The translations under genes and the position numbers were made by a program. Shown here one piece after another: positions 1-8,275 of a stretch of DNA of 64,000 bases (positions within the stretch are counted from its first letter, which is position 1; every line of letters begins with the position of its first letter). Where the stretch lies: positions 1,674,001 through 1,738,000 of the forward strand of contig NC_012963.1 in NCBI RefSeq assembly GCF_000027005.1, written 5' to 3'. The notes under the pieces were generated by a model that saw only the letters and a program-made list of their open reading frames with translations, searched no databases and was not told where the DNA came from. The DNA comes from Komagataella phaffii GS115 (Eukaryota; Ascomycota; Pichiomycetes; Pichiales; Pichiaceae).

Positions 1-1078
1 GTATGGTCATTATGATGTGGTAAGTGCGGATCAATCCAACGGTTGGGTTCAAGATCCCTTTAAGATGTCTGCCATGGATGGGTATTTATATGGAAGAGGT
101 GTAACCGATAATAAGGGTCCACTTTTAGCTGCAATTTATTCTGTTGCAGAGCTCTTTTCCCAAGATGCATTAAAGTCAGATGTTGTTTTCCTTATTGAAG
201 GTGAGGAAGAATCAGCCTCTTTTGGTTTCCAGGAAGCCGTTGGAGCTTATAAGGACGTTGTTGGAGAGATTGATTGGATCTTCCTTAGTAATTCTTATTG
301 GATTGACGATCACCTTCCCTGTATAAACTATGGGTTGCGTGGAGTTGTTGGTGTCAAAGTTGAAATATCTAGTGATAAACCTGACAGGCATTCTGGGGTT
401 GATGGAGGAGTGTCTAGGGAACCGGCCGTTGATCTCGTAAAACTGATTTCTAAATTAACATCTGATGAAGGAAGGATACTTTTGCCAGGGTTTTTTGATG
501 GCTTGAATCCACCCTCTGAAGAAGAGGAAAAAGACTATGAACGAATTTTGGAGAGAGCAAAGATAAAATCTAGTAAAGAAATGTTGATGGCCAAATGGAG
601 ATATCCCTCATTAACTGTGCATAAGGTGACAGTTTCCGGTCCAGGAAACAATACGATCATTCCACAAATGGCATCAGCAGCTATATCATTACGCATAACA
701 CCAGAACAAAATCTAGAATCGGTTAAAAACATGCTTGTATCCTTCTTAAAGGATAAGTTTAAGGATTTGAAGACAGAGAATGAATGCAAGATTTCTATAA
801 CCCATGAAGCAGAGCCATGGTTAGGAGATCGAAGAAATACTGGTTTTCAAGTACTGGAAAATGCCATTATCAACGAATGGGGCATTGAACCATTGTATAT
901 CAGAGAAGGAGGATCTATTCCTTCCATTAGGTTCCTTGAAAAGGCCTTTGGTGCCCCAGCAATACATTATCCCTGTGGTCAAGCTTCCGACAATGCCCAC
1001 TTAGATAACGAGAGACTGAGAGTTCGGAATCTTTACAAATCTAGAAATATCTTGAACAGGGTTTTCCAAACGTTGTAA
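1..1078 (+). CDS. DUG2: DUG2-like M20 metallopeptidase, 3' part (5' end outside window)
   Basis: This is the C-terminal part of an M20-family zinc peptidase; the reading frame is open from base 2, so the gene begins before the window. In order the protein shows a GHYDV metal-ligand motif, GRGVTDNKGP with the bridging Asp, the acidic EGEEES stretch with the catalytic and ligand Glu, HSGVDGG, and a C-terminal SDNAHLDNE block carrying the last His ligand. The wording YGRGVTDNKGP is closer to what I recall of Dug2 (WD40 plus M20, the Dug2-Dug3 glutathione-degrading complex) than of the shorter dipeptidase Dug1. Dug2's WD40 half would lie upstream and cannot be seen here. Family membership is firm; choosing DUG2 over DUG1 is an inference. 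Confidence 0.75.
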   Translation, partial: YGHYDVVSADQSNGWVQDPFKMSAMDGYLYGRGVTDNKGPLLAAIYSVAELFSQDALKSDVVFLIEGEEESASFGFQEAVGAYKDVVGEIDWIFLSNSYWIDDHLPCINYGLRGVVGVKVEISSDKPDRHSGVDGGVSREPAVDLVKLISKLTSDEGRILLPGFFDGLNPPSEEEEKDYERILERAKIKSSKEMLMAKWRYPSLTVHKVTVSGPGNNTIIPQMASAAISLRITPEQNLESVKNMLVSFLKDKFKDLKTENECKISITHEAEPWLGDRRNTGFQVLENAIINEWGIEPLYIREGGSIPSIRFLEKAFGAPAIHYPCGQASDNAHLDNERLRVRNLYKSRNILNRVFQTL

Positions 1079-1092
1079 TTTATTTGTGTGAG

Positions 1093-2079
1093 TCAATAAT
1101 TGATAAAAATACAAAGAGTAAATAAATAAGAGCTATAAAGGTGGTGTAGCAAATAGTAGTAAAATAATTGCTTCAACTTAGCCAAATCGTCTTCTTTAAC
1201 ACCATCAGCAATCTTGGATCTCCAATCCTTTCCCCTTTCAAATCCGTTTGAGGCTGTTTGATAGTCCATGAAGGCTTTGTAGATGAGGTCTTTAGAAGTC
1301 TCCACGAATGGGCCGTGTTGAACAATAGGCTGGTCTAAAATCTGTCCCGCAACGAGAACAAACTCAGCAGGAGAAGTAGCATCTTCTGGGACGGAGCCGG
1401 TAATCTTGTTTCCATTCAAGTCAAAGAACAGAGCATTGAACTTATCATATGTTTTGTTGTTGATTTCAAGACTACCGTCAAGTAAATAGATGAAGGAGTT
1501 GTAGTTCTCACCAACGCTTTGTTCAAATGATCCCCCGGGTTGGACAGTATAGTAGTAATAGTCAACAGGAGAATACGACAAATCTTGGAAGTTTTCGACC
1601 CCATAGGCCTTTCCTGAGATAATCTTAACTGTGACTTTATCATTTGGAGTTACTGTCGGGATCTCTGAGGCCCTTAAATCTCGGTACTCAGGTTCACTAT
1701 GTTTAAGATGCTTTGGTAGGTCAACCCACAGCTGCATTCCAACTATGTTTTCTCCTGATTTGCCTTGAACTGGCATTTCGGCGTGCATAATACCTCTTCC
1801 GGCTCTCATGATCTGACAATCCCCGGCATTCAAGATCCCAACCTTGTCGCTAGTGAAATCCTGGTGGGCGAATTGACCTTTCGTCATATACGTAATGGTC
1901 TCTTGCCCACGATGAGGATGATCAGGGAACCCAGCACTTGGGTCAACGTTGAAATGATCTAGCAGTAAGAACGGTTTGAAATTTCTCATTTGCATGGAGC
2001 CAATTGACCTACGGACTTTGGCACCCACACCTTCTGAGACTTCATTGCAATAGAAACTTTTTAAAACTGAACGAGACAT
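1093..2079 (-). CDS. Pirin-family bicupin protein
   Basis: A 328-residue pirin. The N-terminal cupin has the signature DHPHRGQET (His54, His56) and the later GRGIMHAEMP block (His99, Glu101), the four metal ligands known from human pirin. Family members bind Fe or another metal; some act as quercetin 2,3-dioxygenases and some as transcription co-regulators, and nothing in the sequence chooses between these roles. The start is a true ATG with a normal upstream region. The last 25 residues are hydrophobic and rich in Tyr and Leu, which is unusual for pirins. The 3' end lies only 14 bp from the convergent upstream gene. To my knowledge S. cerevisiae has no pirin, so this is a gene kept in the methylotrophic lineage or gained by it. 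Confidence 0.88.
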   Translation of the reverse strand: MSRSVLKSFYCNEVSEGVGAKVRRSIGSMQMRNFKPFLLLDHFNVDPSAGFPDHPHRGQETITYMTKGQFAHQDFTSDKVGILNAGDCQIMRAGRGIMHAEMPVQGKSGENIVGMQLWVDLPKHLKHSEPEYRDLRASEIPTVTPNDKVTVKIISGKAYGVENFQDLSYSPVDYYYYTVQPGGSFEQSVGENYNSFIYLLDGSLEINNKTYDKFNALFFDLNGNKITGSVPEDATSPAEFVLVAGQILDQPIVQHGPFVETSKDLIYKAFMDYQTASNGFERGKDWRSKIADGVKEDDLAKLKQLFYYYLLHHLYSSYLFTLCIFINY

Positions 2080-2383
2080 GTTTGATGATGAAAGACAAGT
2101 TGAGGGGTATTTATACCTTTTCCTTGCTTAGTTAACCTTACTAAGGAGTTCTTACATAGGACTCGCTACCAGAAGGGCTCATCAGAATCATGCATATCGA
2201 ACCTTCGCGAATATTCCATATTACTAACAATTACTACCTTCTAGCTATAGTCGAGGTGGAGAAGCACTGCGCATAATAGGCTGCATAATACTTTTACGGA
2301 GTAAGCTGACTCAGCATTTGACATCTCAGGGTCTATTTGTCAGTTATTTAAGTTTACGCCATTATTGTAGAAGACTTCAAATA

Positions 2384-3607
2384 CTATTTTTTTCCAAAAA
2401 AGCTCAATAGGGTGGATTGGGCCTTCTTAGATGATTTGCCCTTGACGGTCCCAACTGTGGGTGAAGGCTTCGAACTGGACGATTTGGGGTTCGATGATTT
2501 GTCTGTGCTTATCTTTGTATTTTTAACTGTCGTAATAAAGCCGTCTTCATCAACATAACTAGTGATCGCCTCCTTTGACTGCTCCACTTCATTTTGTGAG
2601 GGCTCATTACTGGCCACCGGGGGGTTAACTTCCTGAATGGAAGTGTCAAAGTCAGAGGCAAGGTCAACATCCATCTGATCCACGGGATTCGCATCCTCTC
2701 TTGCATGCGCTTGGTCACCACCTTCATCCTCGTCATCGTCAATTACAAACAAACTATCTTCATTTTTGGGCGGGGCAGACTCCTCTTGAATAACCTGTGT
2801 GTCTTGCATCTCGTCATCACTATCAGTGAACATGGCAGCCAATTCTTGCCTCTCTTTGTTGATCTCTTCGGTGGTCTTTTTCCTTGGAGGCTCGTTCAAC
2901 GGGAAGGAATTATCATCTTCTATGTCTCCAGCCACAATCGATTCTTTTGGTTCTTTTCTAGAAACGTATGAAATTTTAGATTTGGAGTTTGGCTTAGCTT
3001 TTGAAGTCGGAATGGTCTTTTGTACTGAGGCAGAGGATTTGCTGTTTTGGGGTTTCCTAGATACGTATTTGGACGTAATGGATGGGATAGTTTCTGTTTT
3101 CTTGGGAGGTTTTGGACTTTGGCTCTTTGGATCCGGAGAGTGTTTTGGAGCCGGTTGTTTTACCACGTCCACCTTTGGCCATTGTTCCTCTACATGCTCA
3201 ATTTGTTCAGCAGGTTGTTCTTTGTGAAATGGACTTTCAATAATGCCTAGCTTTCTTTGCAATTCTGCATTTAACCACTCGTTTCGCCTCATTCCTTCCA
3301 TATTGGCAACTTCCTGGGCACCAACGCCACTAGTTGACAATGAATAGCAAGCCACAGAAAGAACCTTCTCGTATCCCTGCTTCACAGTCTCCAGATCCTG
3401 TTTACCGACCAACTTAATATCTAGGCCATTCTTGATGCCTGATACTGCGTAAATGATTTCCAGTTTCTCATCTTTCTTATAAAACTCAGCTAGTTCTTCC
3501 TTTGAGCGGCGGACATCAATGGAAAGCTCTCTACTGAGCATTCTATAGGTCACGGGCAACTTTTCTTCATAGAGTTTTGTCGCCAGATAACTCGCTATTT
3601 GCGTCAT
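2384..3607 (-). CDS. POL32: DNA polymerase delta subunit Pol32
   Basis: A 407-residue protein of the Pol32/p66 (POLD3) type, the non-essential third subunit of DNA polymerase delta, which links the polymerase to PCNA and supports lesion bypass and break-induced replication. The N-terminal 120 residues are folded and match the Pol31-binding domain. The middle is long, low-complexity, Lys/Ser/Pro-rich and then acidic. The extreme C terminus carries a classic PCNA-interacting box, Q397-STLLSFF-404. Length fits the family (about 350-450). The start ATG is at 3605-3607. An ACGCGT MCB element lies 73 bp upstream, consistent with G1/S expression. Confidence 0.9.
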   Translation of the reverse strand: MTQIASYLATKLYEEKLPVTYRMLSRELSIDVRRSKEELAEFYKKDEKLEIIYAVSGIKNGLDIKLVGKQDLETVKQGYEKVLSVACYSLSTSGVGAQEVANMEGMRRNEWLNAELQRKLGIIESPFHKEQPAEQIEHVEEQWPKVDVVKQPAPKHSPDPKSQSPKPPKKTETIPSITSKYVSRKPQNSKSSASVQKTIPTSKAKPNSKSKISYVSRKEPKESIVAGDIEDDNSFPLNEPPRKKTTEEINKERQELAAMFTDSDDEMQDTQVIQEESAPPKNEDSLFVIDDDEDEGGDQAHAREDANPVDQMDVDLASDFDTSIQEVNPPVASNEPSQNEVEQSKEAITSYVDEDGFITTVKNTKISTDKSSNPKSSSSKPSPTVGTVKGKSSKKAQSTLLSFFGKK

Positions 3608-4142
3608 TTGGTGAAAGTTCTGTTGAGAGGAAGAAGCGCGTTCTTTTTTTGTAAGAGCTCGTACGAAAGACTGGGGTTAACGCGTTCCTGATTCAACTCA
3701 ATTTTCAGAACCCAGCTGTGAACATACGGTGCAAATCTACGAAAGCTACTTGGTAAATCATCTATGTACCAGTTTTGCGGTAAGTAATTCGTGTTTAGCT
3801 ATTGGAGGCCAATCAGCTGGCTGAGCCATCACTCTTTGAAGAAGATTCTTTGGACGGACGATGCTTTCTTCTTCGCGCACCTTTGCAAGTTGGTCCATGT
3901 AGTCCACCAGCTAAGGCCTTTCTAACATGCTTTCTCTTTTATAAGTAGATTCTTTGACACAGAAACAATTACAGACAAGTCATTCTGACCGGTTATTGCC
4001 AAATAGCCGACCGTTATTTTCTTCTCCATCTCGTCAATGCTACTCTTCTCGCGTTCATTGGCAAAGCTAAGGTCGTTCGCCAACCATAATCAACAAATCC
4101 TTCAAGCAAAAAAATCTTCACCAAACCATCTGATACTACATC
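3608..4142. other. Divergent promoter region between POL32 and eIF3e
   Basis: A 535-bp intergenic stretch between two divergently transcribed genes. It holds one ACGCGT box near POL32. A pyrimidine-rich stretch followed by an A-rich leader precedes the eIF3e ATG. I see no ORF of substance and no RNA gene. Confidence 0.7.
3680..3685. promoter_or_regulatory. MCB (MluI cell-cycle box) upstream of POL32
   Basis: The hexamer ACGCGT lies 73 bp upstream of the POL32 ATG. In ascomycete yeasts this is the core site of MBF (Mbp1-Swi6), which drives DNA-replication genes at G1/S. Placement next to a polymerase-delta subunit makes function plausible, but only one copy is present. Confidence 0.55.
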
Positions 4143-5417
4143 ATGGCACAGCTAACACCAGCAGAGATTGAGGTCGCAAAGAAGTTCGACTTGACCTCCA
4201 AGATAATTCCCTTCTTGGACCGTCATCTGATTTACCCACTCATTGAAAACTTGGACCTCACATACGATGAAAAGACCATCAAAGAACTCTCATACAATCT
4301 TCTCAGGGATACCTACATGAACAAGTTCATCAACGACTTGAACCCAGACAAGGAGATTTCTCAAGATGTCTTGACGAAGCAAAAGGAAATTGAAGCCAAA
4401 TCTGAAGTTTTGGAAGCCGAAACAAAGGAAACATTGAACTTGTTGAGTAAGAAAGAAGTGCAAGAACAATTGAAATCTGACAAGAATCACAATAGAAGAT
4501 ATTTGGAGTCTCAGCATGGCATCACTGAGGATAAGATTCATGCCTTGTATGAATATGGACAGATTCAGTACAACAAAGGTGACTACGTTATGGCAAGCGA
4601 TTTGTTGGCCAACTTTCGTATTCTGTCTACAAACAACGAGCTAAACGTTAGCAGCACATGGGGTCGTTTGGCTTGCGAAATTTTGTTATTGGAATGGAAT
4701 AATGCGTTAGAAGAGCTGTCAAAGCTGAGGGAGCTTATCGATTCAAGAACCTCTTTTAACGATCCACTCTTACAGTTATACAACAGAACCTGGGTTATCC
4801 ACTGGTCTCTGTTCCCTTATTTCAAGACTGCCAATGGATTAGAGACTCTGTGCGATCTTTTTTTCAGTTCGTCTTACCTGTCCACCATCCAAGCTTCCTG
4901 TCCATGGGTGTTGAGATACTTGGTTGTTGCTGTCATTTCTAACAACAGCAAGAAATTGAAAGATCTGGTTAGAGTCACTGCTCAAGAAAGCTACCAGTAC
5001 GCGGATCCTTTTACTAATTTGATTAAAGCATTATACTTGGACTTTGATTTTGCCCAGGCCAGTCAGCACTTGAACGACTGTGAAGTGATTTTGAAGACAG
5101 ACTTCTTCCTGAACAACGAAGACGAGAACCTTCCTCTTATTTCCAAAAAATTCATTACCAACGCAAAGAAATTAATCATACAGGTCTATGTGAAATGCTA
5201 CGGAAGGATCAGTTTGGAAGCATTGTCCGAGACTTTGAATTTGACCAAGCAAGAGCTGAAGGACCTTATCGCTTCTTTGGACTTGAAGAATGCTACACTT
5301 GACGATGAAAAGTTGATCATTAATCACACGTCGACCAAGATTTATCAACAGGTTAGCGATAAAGTTAAGTCATTGGGCTACAAATCCAACCAGCTACTTG
5401 AAAACTTTGCTAAATAG
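4143..5417 (+). CDS. INT6: Translation initiation factor eIF3 subunit e (Int6)
   Basis: A 424-residue eIF3e. The N terminus (LTPAEIEVAKKFDLTSKIIPFLDRH) matches the eIF3e N-terminal domain, a helical-repeat region fills residues 20-230, and a PCI domain lies at about 250-400. eIF3e belongs to the PCI/MPN eIF3 complex that helps recruit the 40S subunit. S. cerevisiae, with its reduced eIF3, lacks a true eIF3e, so this gene indicates that a fuller eIF3 is retained here. The start ATG follows an A-rich leader. The 3' end is 67 bp from the convergent MRPL8. Confidence 0.92.
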   Translation: MAQLTPAEIEVAKKFDLTSKIIPFLDRHLIYPLIENLDLTYDEKTIKELSYNLLRDTYMNKFINDLNPDKEISQDVLTKQKEIEAKSEVLEAETKETLNLLSKKEVQEQLKSDKNHNRRYLESQHGITEDKIHALYEYGQIQYNKGDYVMASDLLANFRILSTNNELNVSSTWGRLACEILLLEWNNALEELSKLRELIDSRTSFNDPLLQLYNRTWVIHWSLFPYFKTANGLETLCDLFFSSSYLSTIQASCPWVLRYLVVAVISNNSKKLKDLVRVTAQESYQYADPFTNLIKALYLDFDFAQASQHLNDCEVILKTDFFLNNEDENLPLISKKFITNAKKLIIQVYVKCYGRISLEALSETLNLTKQELKDLIASLDLKNATLDDEKLIINHTSTKIYQQVSDKVKSLGYKSNQLLENFAK

Positions 5418-5484
5418 AATTGTATTCACTATGTACATTTATGTCTGAAGGAAAAGTTAAGAAAAAGGCTACTATCACTCATTA

Positions 5485-6123
5485 TTAAGAGCTTGTAGAA
5501 ACAGTAGCGTTGTTACGTTTAACCGGTCTTGGAACAATCTTGTATGGATGATCTCTCTTCTTGAAAGTGTTTATGTCATTCCTCATTCTAGGTAGGTTCT
5601 CCAAACTCTTGGGGTCCGAGTAAAACTCCTTCTTACAAATTTCAACAATTTCACGGAATTTTTCCTCACCGTTTTCTCTGTTATGTAGCAACTTGTCAAC
5701 GTTCTTTTGAGTCAAAGGATTAATTGCGATATTCTGTAGCTCCAATCTGGCCACTATCTTGGCAGTGTACCACAATTTCATCTCCCTTTGAGTGTTGTCC
5801 ACTAGTTCCATTATAACCTGGGGAGCCTTGTCGTTCATTCTTGGTTCTAGGTTTAGTATTCTGGTGTAGCCACCAGCTCTACTTTGGTATCTTGGTTTGA
5901 GAACATTATACAACTTTGGAATTGTGACATTAGGTTCAAATATATCAGCCAAAATGAGCGACTTGTCGTAGTTCTTCTTGGCCTTCGTGATCAAGTTTTC
6001 CACCAGCGCTTGAGTTTTTTTAGCACGTGCCTTGGTCGTAATGATGGACTCATTTTTTATTAAGGATGAGGCCAAATTCCGCAGCATTGCCCATTCATGT
6101 TTGACTGATCGTCCTAAACCCAT
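5485..6123 (-). CDS. MRPL8: Mitochondrial ribosomal protein bL17m (Mrpl8)
   Basis: A 212-residue homologue of bacterial L17. The first 100 residues hold the L17 core: MGLGRSVKHEWAMLRNLASS, then IITTKARAKKTQALVENLI and the GGYTRIL block. The remaining part is a mitochondrion-specific extension, as in yeast Mrpl8 (238 residues). It is part of the mitochondrial large ribosomal subunit. There is no long cleavable presequence; the start ATG fits the bacterial L17 start directly. Confidence 0.93.
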   Translation of the reverse strand: MGLGRSVKHEWAMLRNLASSLIKNESIITTKARAKKTQALVENLITKAKKNYDKSLILADIFEPNVTIPKLYNVLKPRYQSRAGGYTRILNLEPRMNDKAPQVIMELVDNTQREMKLWYTAKIVARLELQNIAINPLTQKNVDKLLHNRENGEEKFREIVEICKKEFYSDPKSLENLPRMRNDINTFKKRDHPYKIVPRPVKRNNATVSTSS

Positions 6124-6344
6124 GTTGGTGAAAAGAAAAATGTGTAGACAAAAAAGTTGTGCTGGGGTCGAGAAGAGTCTAGGAGGAGAAGAAAAAAAAA
6201 GTCGGAAGCAACTTGGGAGGGAGGAGCAAAGACATTTGACCTGCTAGGGGGTTACGGCTCTCCTTCCACCTCTGGTGAACTTCGCGACCTCCAATAAAAA
6301 CACAACGTCTTGAGTTTCACCTCACTCCATACAACAGAATTGAC

Positions 6345-6653
6345 ATGGGTGGAAGAATATACGGGTTCCTGGCCGGTGCTCTGTTTACCTCGTCCCTTAC
6401 ATATCTTGCACGAGAACAATTCCAGTCTGACCAAGTTCGGATTTCAACAAGGCTGCGCTCCTATCAAAAACTCATAAACGAAGGTGACCAACTGAAACTC
6501 ACGGACAATAAACTAGAATACCAGACAAGACCATGGAAAGAGGCATTCAAAGACTTGTGGAACGAGGAGGTCATTAAAACAGTCAACAGAATTTACAGCA
6601 TTAGATGGTACGAGGATGCTAAGTATCTGGTGGATAAAGTTGAGGGTAAATAG
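6345..6653 (+). CDS. MIC12: MICOS subunit Mic12 (Aim5-like)
   Basis: A 102-residue protein with one N-terminal transmembrane segment (about residues 5-22, GFLAGALFTSSLTYLA), followed by a basic, amphipathic soluble tail with the W-K-E-A-F and N-R-I-Y-S-I-R-W-Y blocks. Size, topology and the opening MGGRIYGFLAGAL fit Mic12/Aim5, an inner-membrane MICOS subunit at crista junctions. MIC60, the MICOS core subunit, lies about 40 kb further on in this window. It ends 20 bp from the convergent TSC10. The match rests on recalled family features, since the protein is short and diverges fast. Confidence 0.7.
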   Translation: MGGRIYGFLAGALFTSSLTYLAREQFQSDQVRISTRLRSYQKLINEGDQLKLTDNKLEYQTRPWKEAFKDLWNEEVIKTVNRIYSIRWYEDAKYLVDKVEGK

Positions 6654-6672
6654 ATCAATTAAGTTTTCGACA

Positions 6673-7713
6673 CTACTTATCTTTTTGTTCTCTCTCGGGA
6701 GATGGCGATGATGATGACGATGGGGATATTCTGCTTTGTTTCTTGAAGTAGTCTCGTATTTGTTTGTTAACGAACATAGAGGCAATTGGTGCAAAAATGC
6801 TGAAAAGGAATGAAATTATCACCTGGATAACGCCATAGTACCTGGGGCTGCCCCCTAAAGATGCACTCATCAGCACATACCCTATGAAATCTGTAGTCAC
6901 GTACTGATACCCACTTTGCAAGGCGTTGTAGATTATTTTGCAACATTGTTCTGTGGAGATTGGTGACGATGGGCCCTCGATGATCCTAGTGATTTCTGGT
7001 TTTGATTTCTCTTCCTCCAGGAACCCCTCACTTAAAGTATTTCCTGGAAATATGCATTCAACTTTGATATTGTGTATCGACACTTCTTGACGTAGTATGT
7101 CACTCAATGATCGCAATGCTGCCTTCATTGGGGCATACTGACCGTATCCAATGAACGAATAGAATGCCAGTACAGATGAAAAAAACACCAAGTGCCTTTT
7201 GTAGGGCTTTTCTACCTTTGTCATTACCTTGAGCGCAACATGTGAGAAGTACAACGCTGTCTTGTAATTGATATCGATTCCACTGCTCAGAGTCTTTTCA
7301 TCAAGCTCTAAGAAAAGTCCGGGGATGGAGGAGCCAGCGCAACAGAAAACTATGTCGGGACTAAAACCAACTTCCTCTAAAACACGCTCACACTGGTCAT
7401 ATTTGGAGATATCTGCTGCCACGTAAGAAATTGTGTTGCCCTTCTCGGTCCCGTGAATATCAATAGCGTCCTTTACTACCTGCTTTAGTAAGGATTCTGT
7501 TCTAGCCACAATCACAACGGAACATCCTTTTCCATACAAAAGTTTAGCAAACTCGGCTCCAACACCCTGGGATGCACCCGTAATAATTGCCTTTTTGTTG
7601 GTGACATCAAAATTATCAAACATTCCAGTTCCCTCTACACTTTGTATGAGAATGATAGCTGAAATTGTGCACCAGATGTTAGAAGATAAGGTCGTGTCAT
7701 GAACTAATATCAT
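6673..7713 (-). CDS. TSC10: 3-ketodihydrosphingosine reductase Tsc10
   Basis: A short-chain dehydrogenase that reduces 3-ketosphinganine to dihydrosphingosine, the second step of sphingolipid synthesis, on the cytosolic face of the ER. It shows the TGASQGVG NADPH loop (residues 45-52), S179/S180 and the catalytic Y193-x3-K197 in YGQYAPMKAALRS, and a C-terminal membrane segment before a Ser/Pro-rich basic tail. Two ATGs are possible: 7713, giving 346 residues with a hydrophobic N-terminal stretch, and 7623 (Met31), giving 316 residues and matching the yeast Tsc10 length of 320. I report the longer form; the shorter is at least as likely. Confidence 0.88.
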   Translation of the reverse strand: MILVHDTTLSSNIWCTISAIILIQSVEGTGMFDNFDVTNKKAIITGASQGVGAEFAKLLYGKGCSVVIVARTESLLKQVVKDAIDIHGTEKGNTISYVAADISKYDQCERVLEEVGFSPDIVFCCAGSSIPGLFLELDEKTLSSGIDINYKTALYFSHVALKVMTKVEKPYKRHLVFFSSVLAFYSFIGYGQYAPMKAALRSLSDILRQEVSIHNIKVECIFPGNTLSEGFLEEEKSKPEITRIIEGPSSPISTEQCCKIIYNALQSGYQYVTTDFIGYVLMSASLGGSPRYYGVIQVIISFLFSIFAPIASMFVNKQIRDYFKKQSRISPSSSSSPSPEREQKDK

Positions 7714-8275
7714 GAATTCCGAGGGTGGCTCAACAACTATTCACGTGACTTGGACGTTGGAAGTTGAGGTGGTTGGTGGATGTTGCACGGAGTATCATTT
7801 GTAAGCATGAAATCAGTCTAAAAAACTTGCAGAATAGCAGAGCGGTTCGGAAATTCATTCAAAACCACCTCCTCAGATTGGATCTGCCCTACTCTGTTTA
7901 GCTCTGGGAGATTTTCTCGGTCGTGTTCTTTCGCTGGTCTACCCACGCTATAGGAATCGCTGTGAACGCTACCTTCTTCCCAACTTCTCGGTGACTATTA
8001 TAAGCCATTCCCACTTTGTTTTCAAGCACCAACAACCCACCCCCACCTTATCTACTCCATCTTGGGTGTCCCCGCGCCTGTTGCAAAGTCCGAACCATAG
8101 AACCCCCGACCTTTGTCCCACTAACCCTCAGACACCCCTCGGAAGTCAGGGAGAAACCACTCCGAAGTACATTAATCATCCCTCGTATTCTCGACGGTGC
8201 CCATTTTCTTTATAAAAAGGGAGACACAGGTTGCTTCACTAACTCTAGACTTGTATTCTACATCCACTCTACACA
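7714..8275. other. Divergent promoter region TSC10 / TKL1
   Basis: A 562-bp stretch between divergent genes. The half near TKL1 (about 8030-8160) is strongly C-rich on the + strand, with several runs of three to five C, followed by a TATA box. ORFs reading through the C-rich part are low-complexity and not credible. No RNA gene was seen. Confidence 0.7.
8211..8218 (+). promoter_or_regulatory. TATA box of TKL1
   Basis: TATAAAAA lies 65 bp upstream of the TKL1 ATG, in the position expected for a strongly expressed yeast gene with a short leader. Confidence 0.6.
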
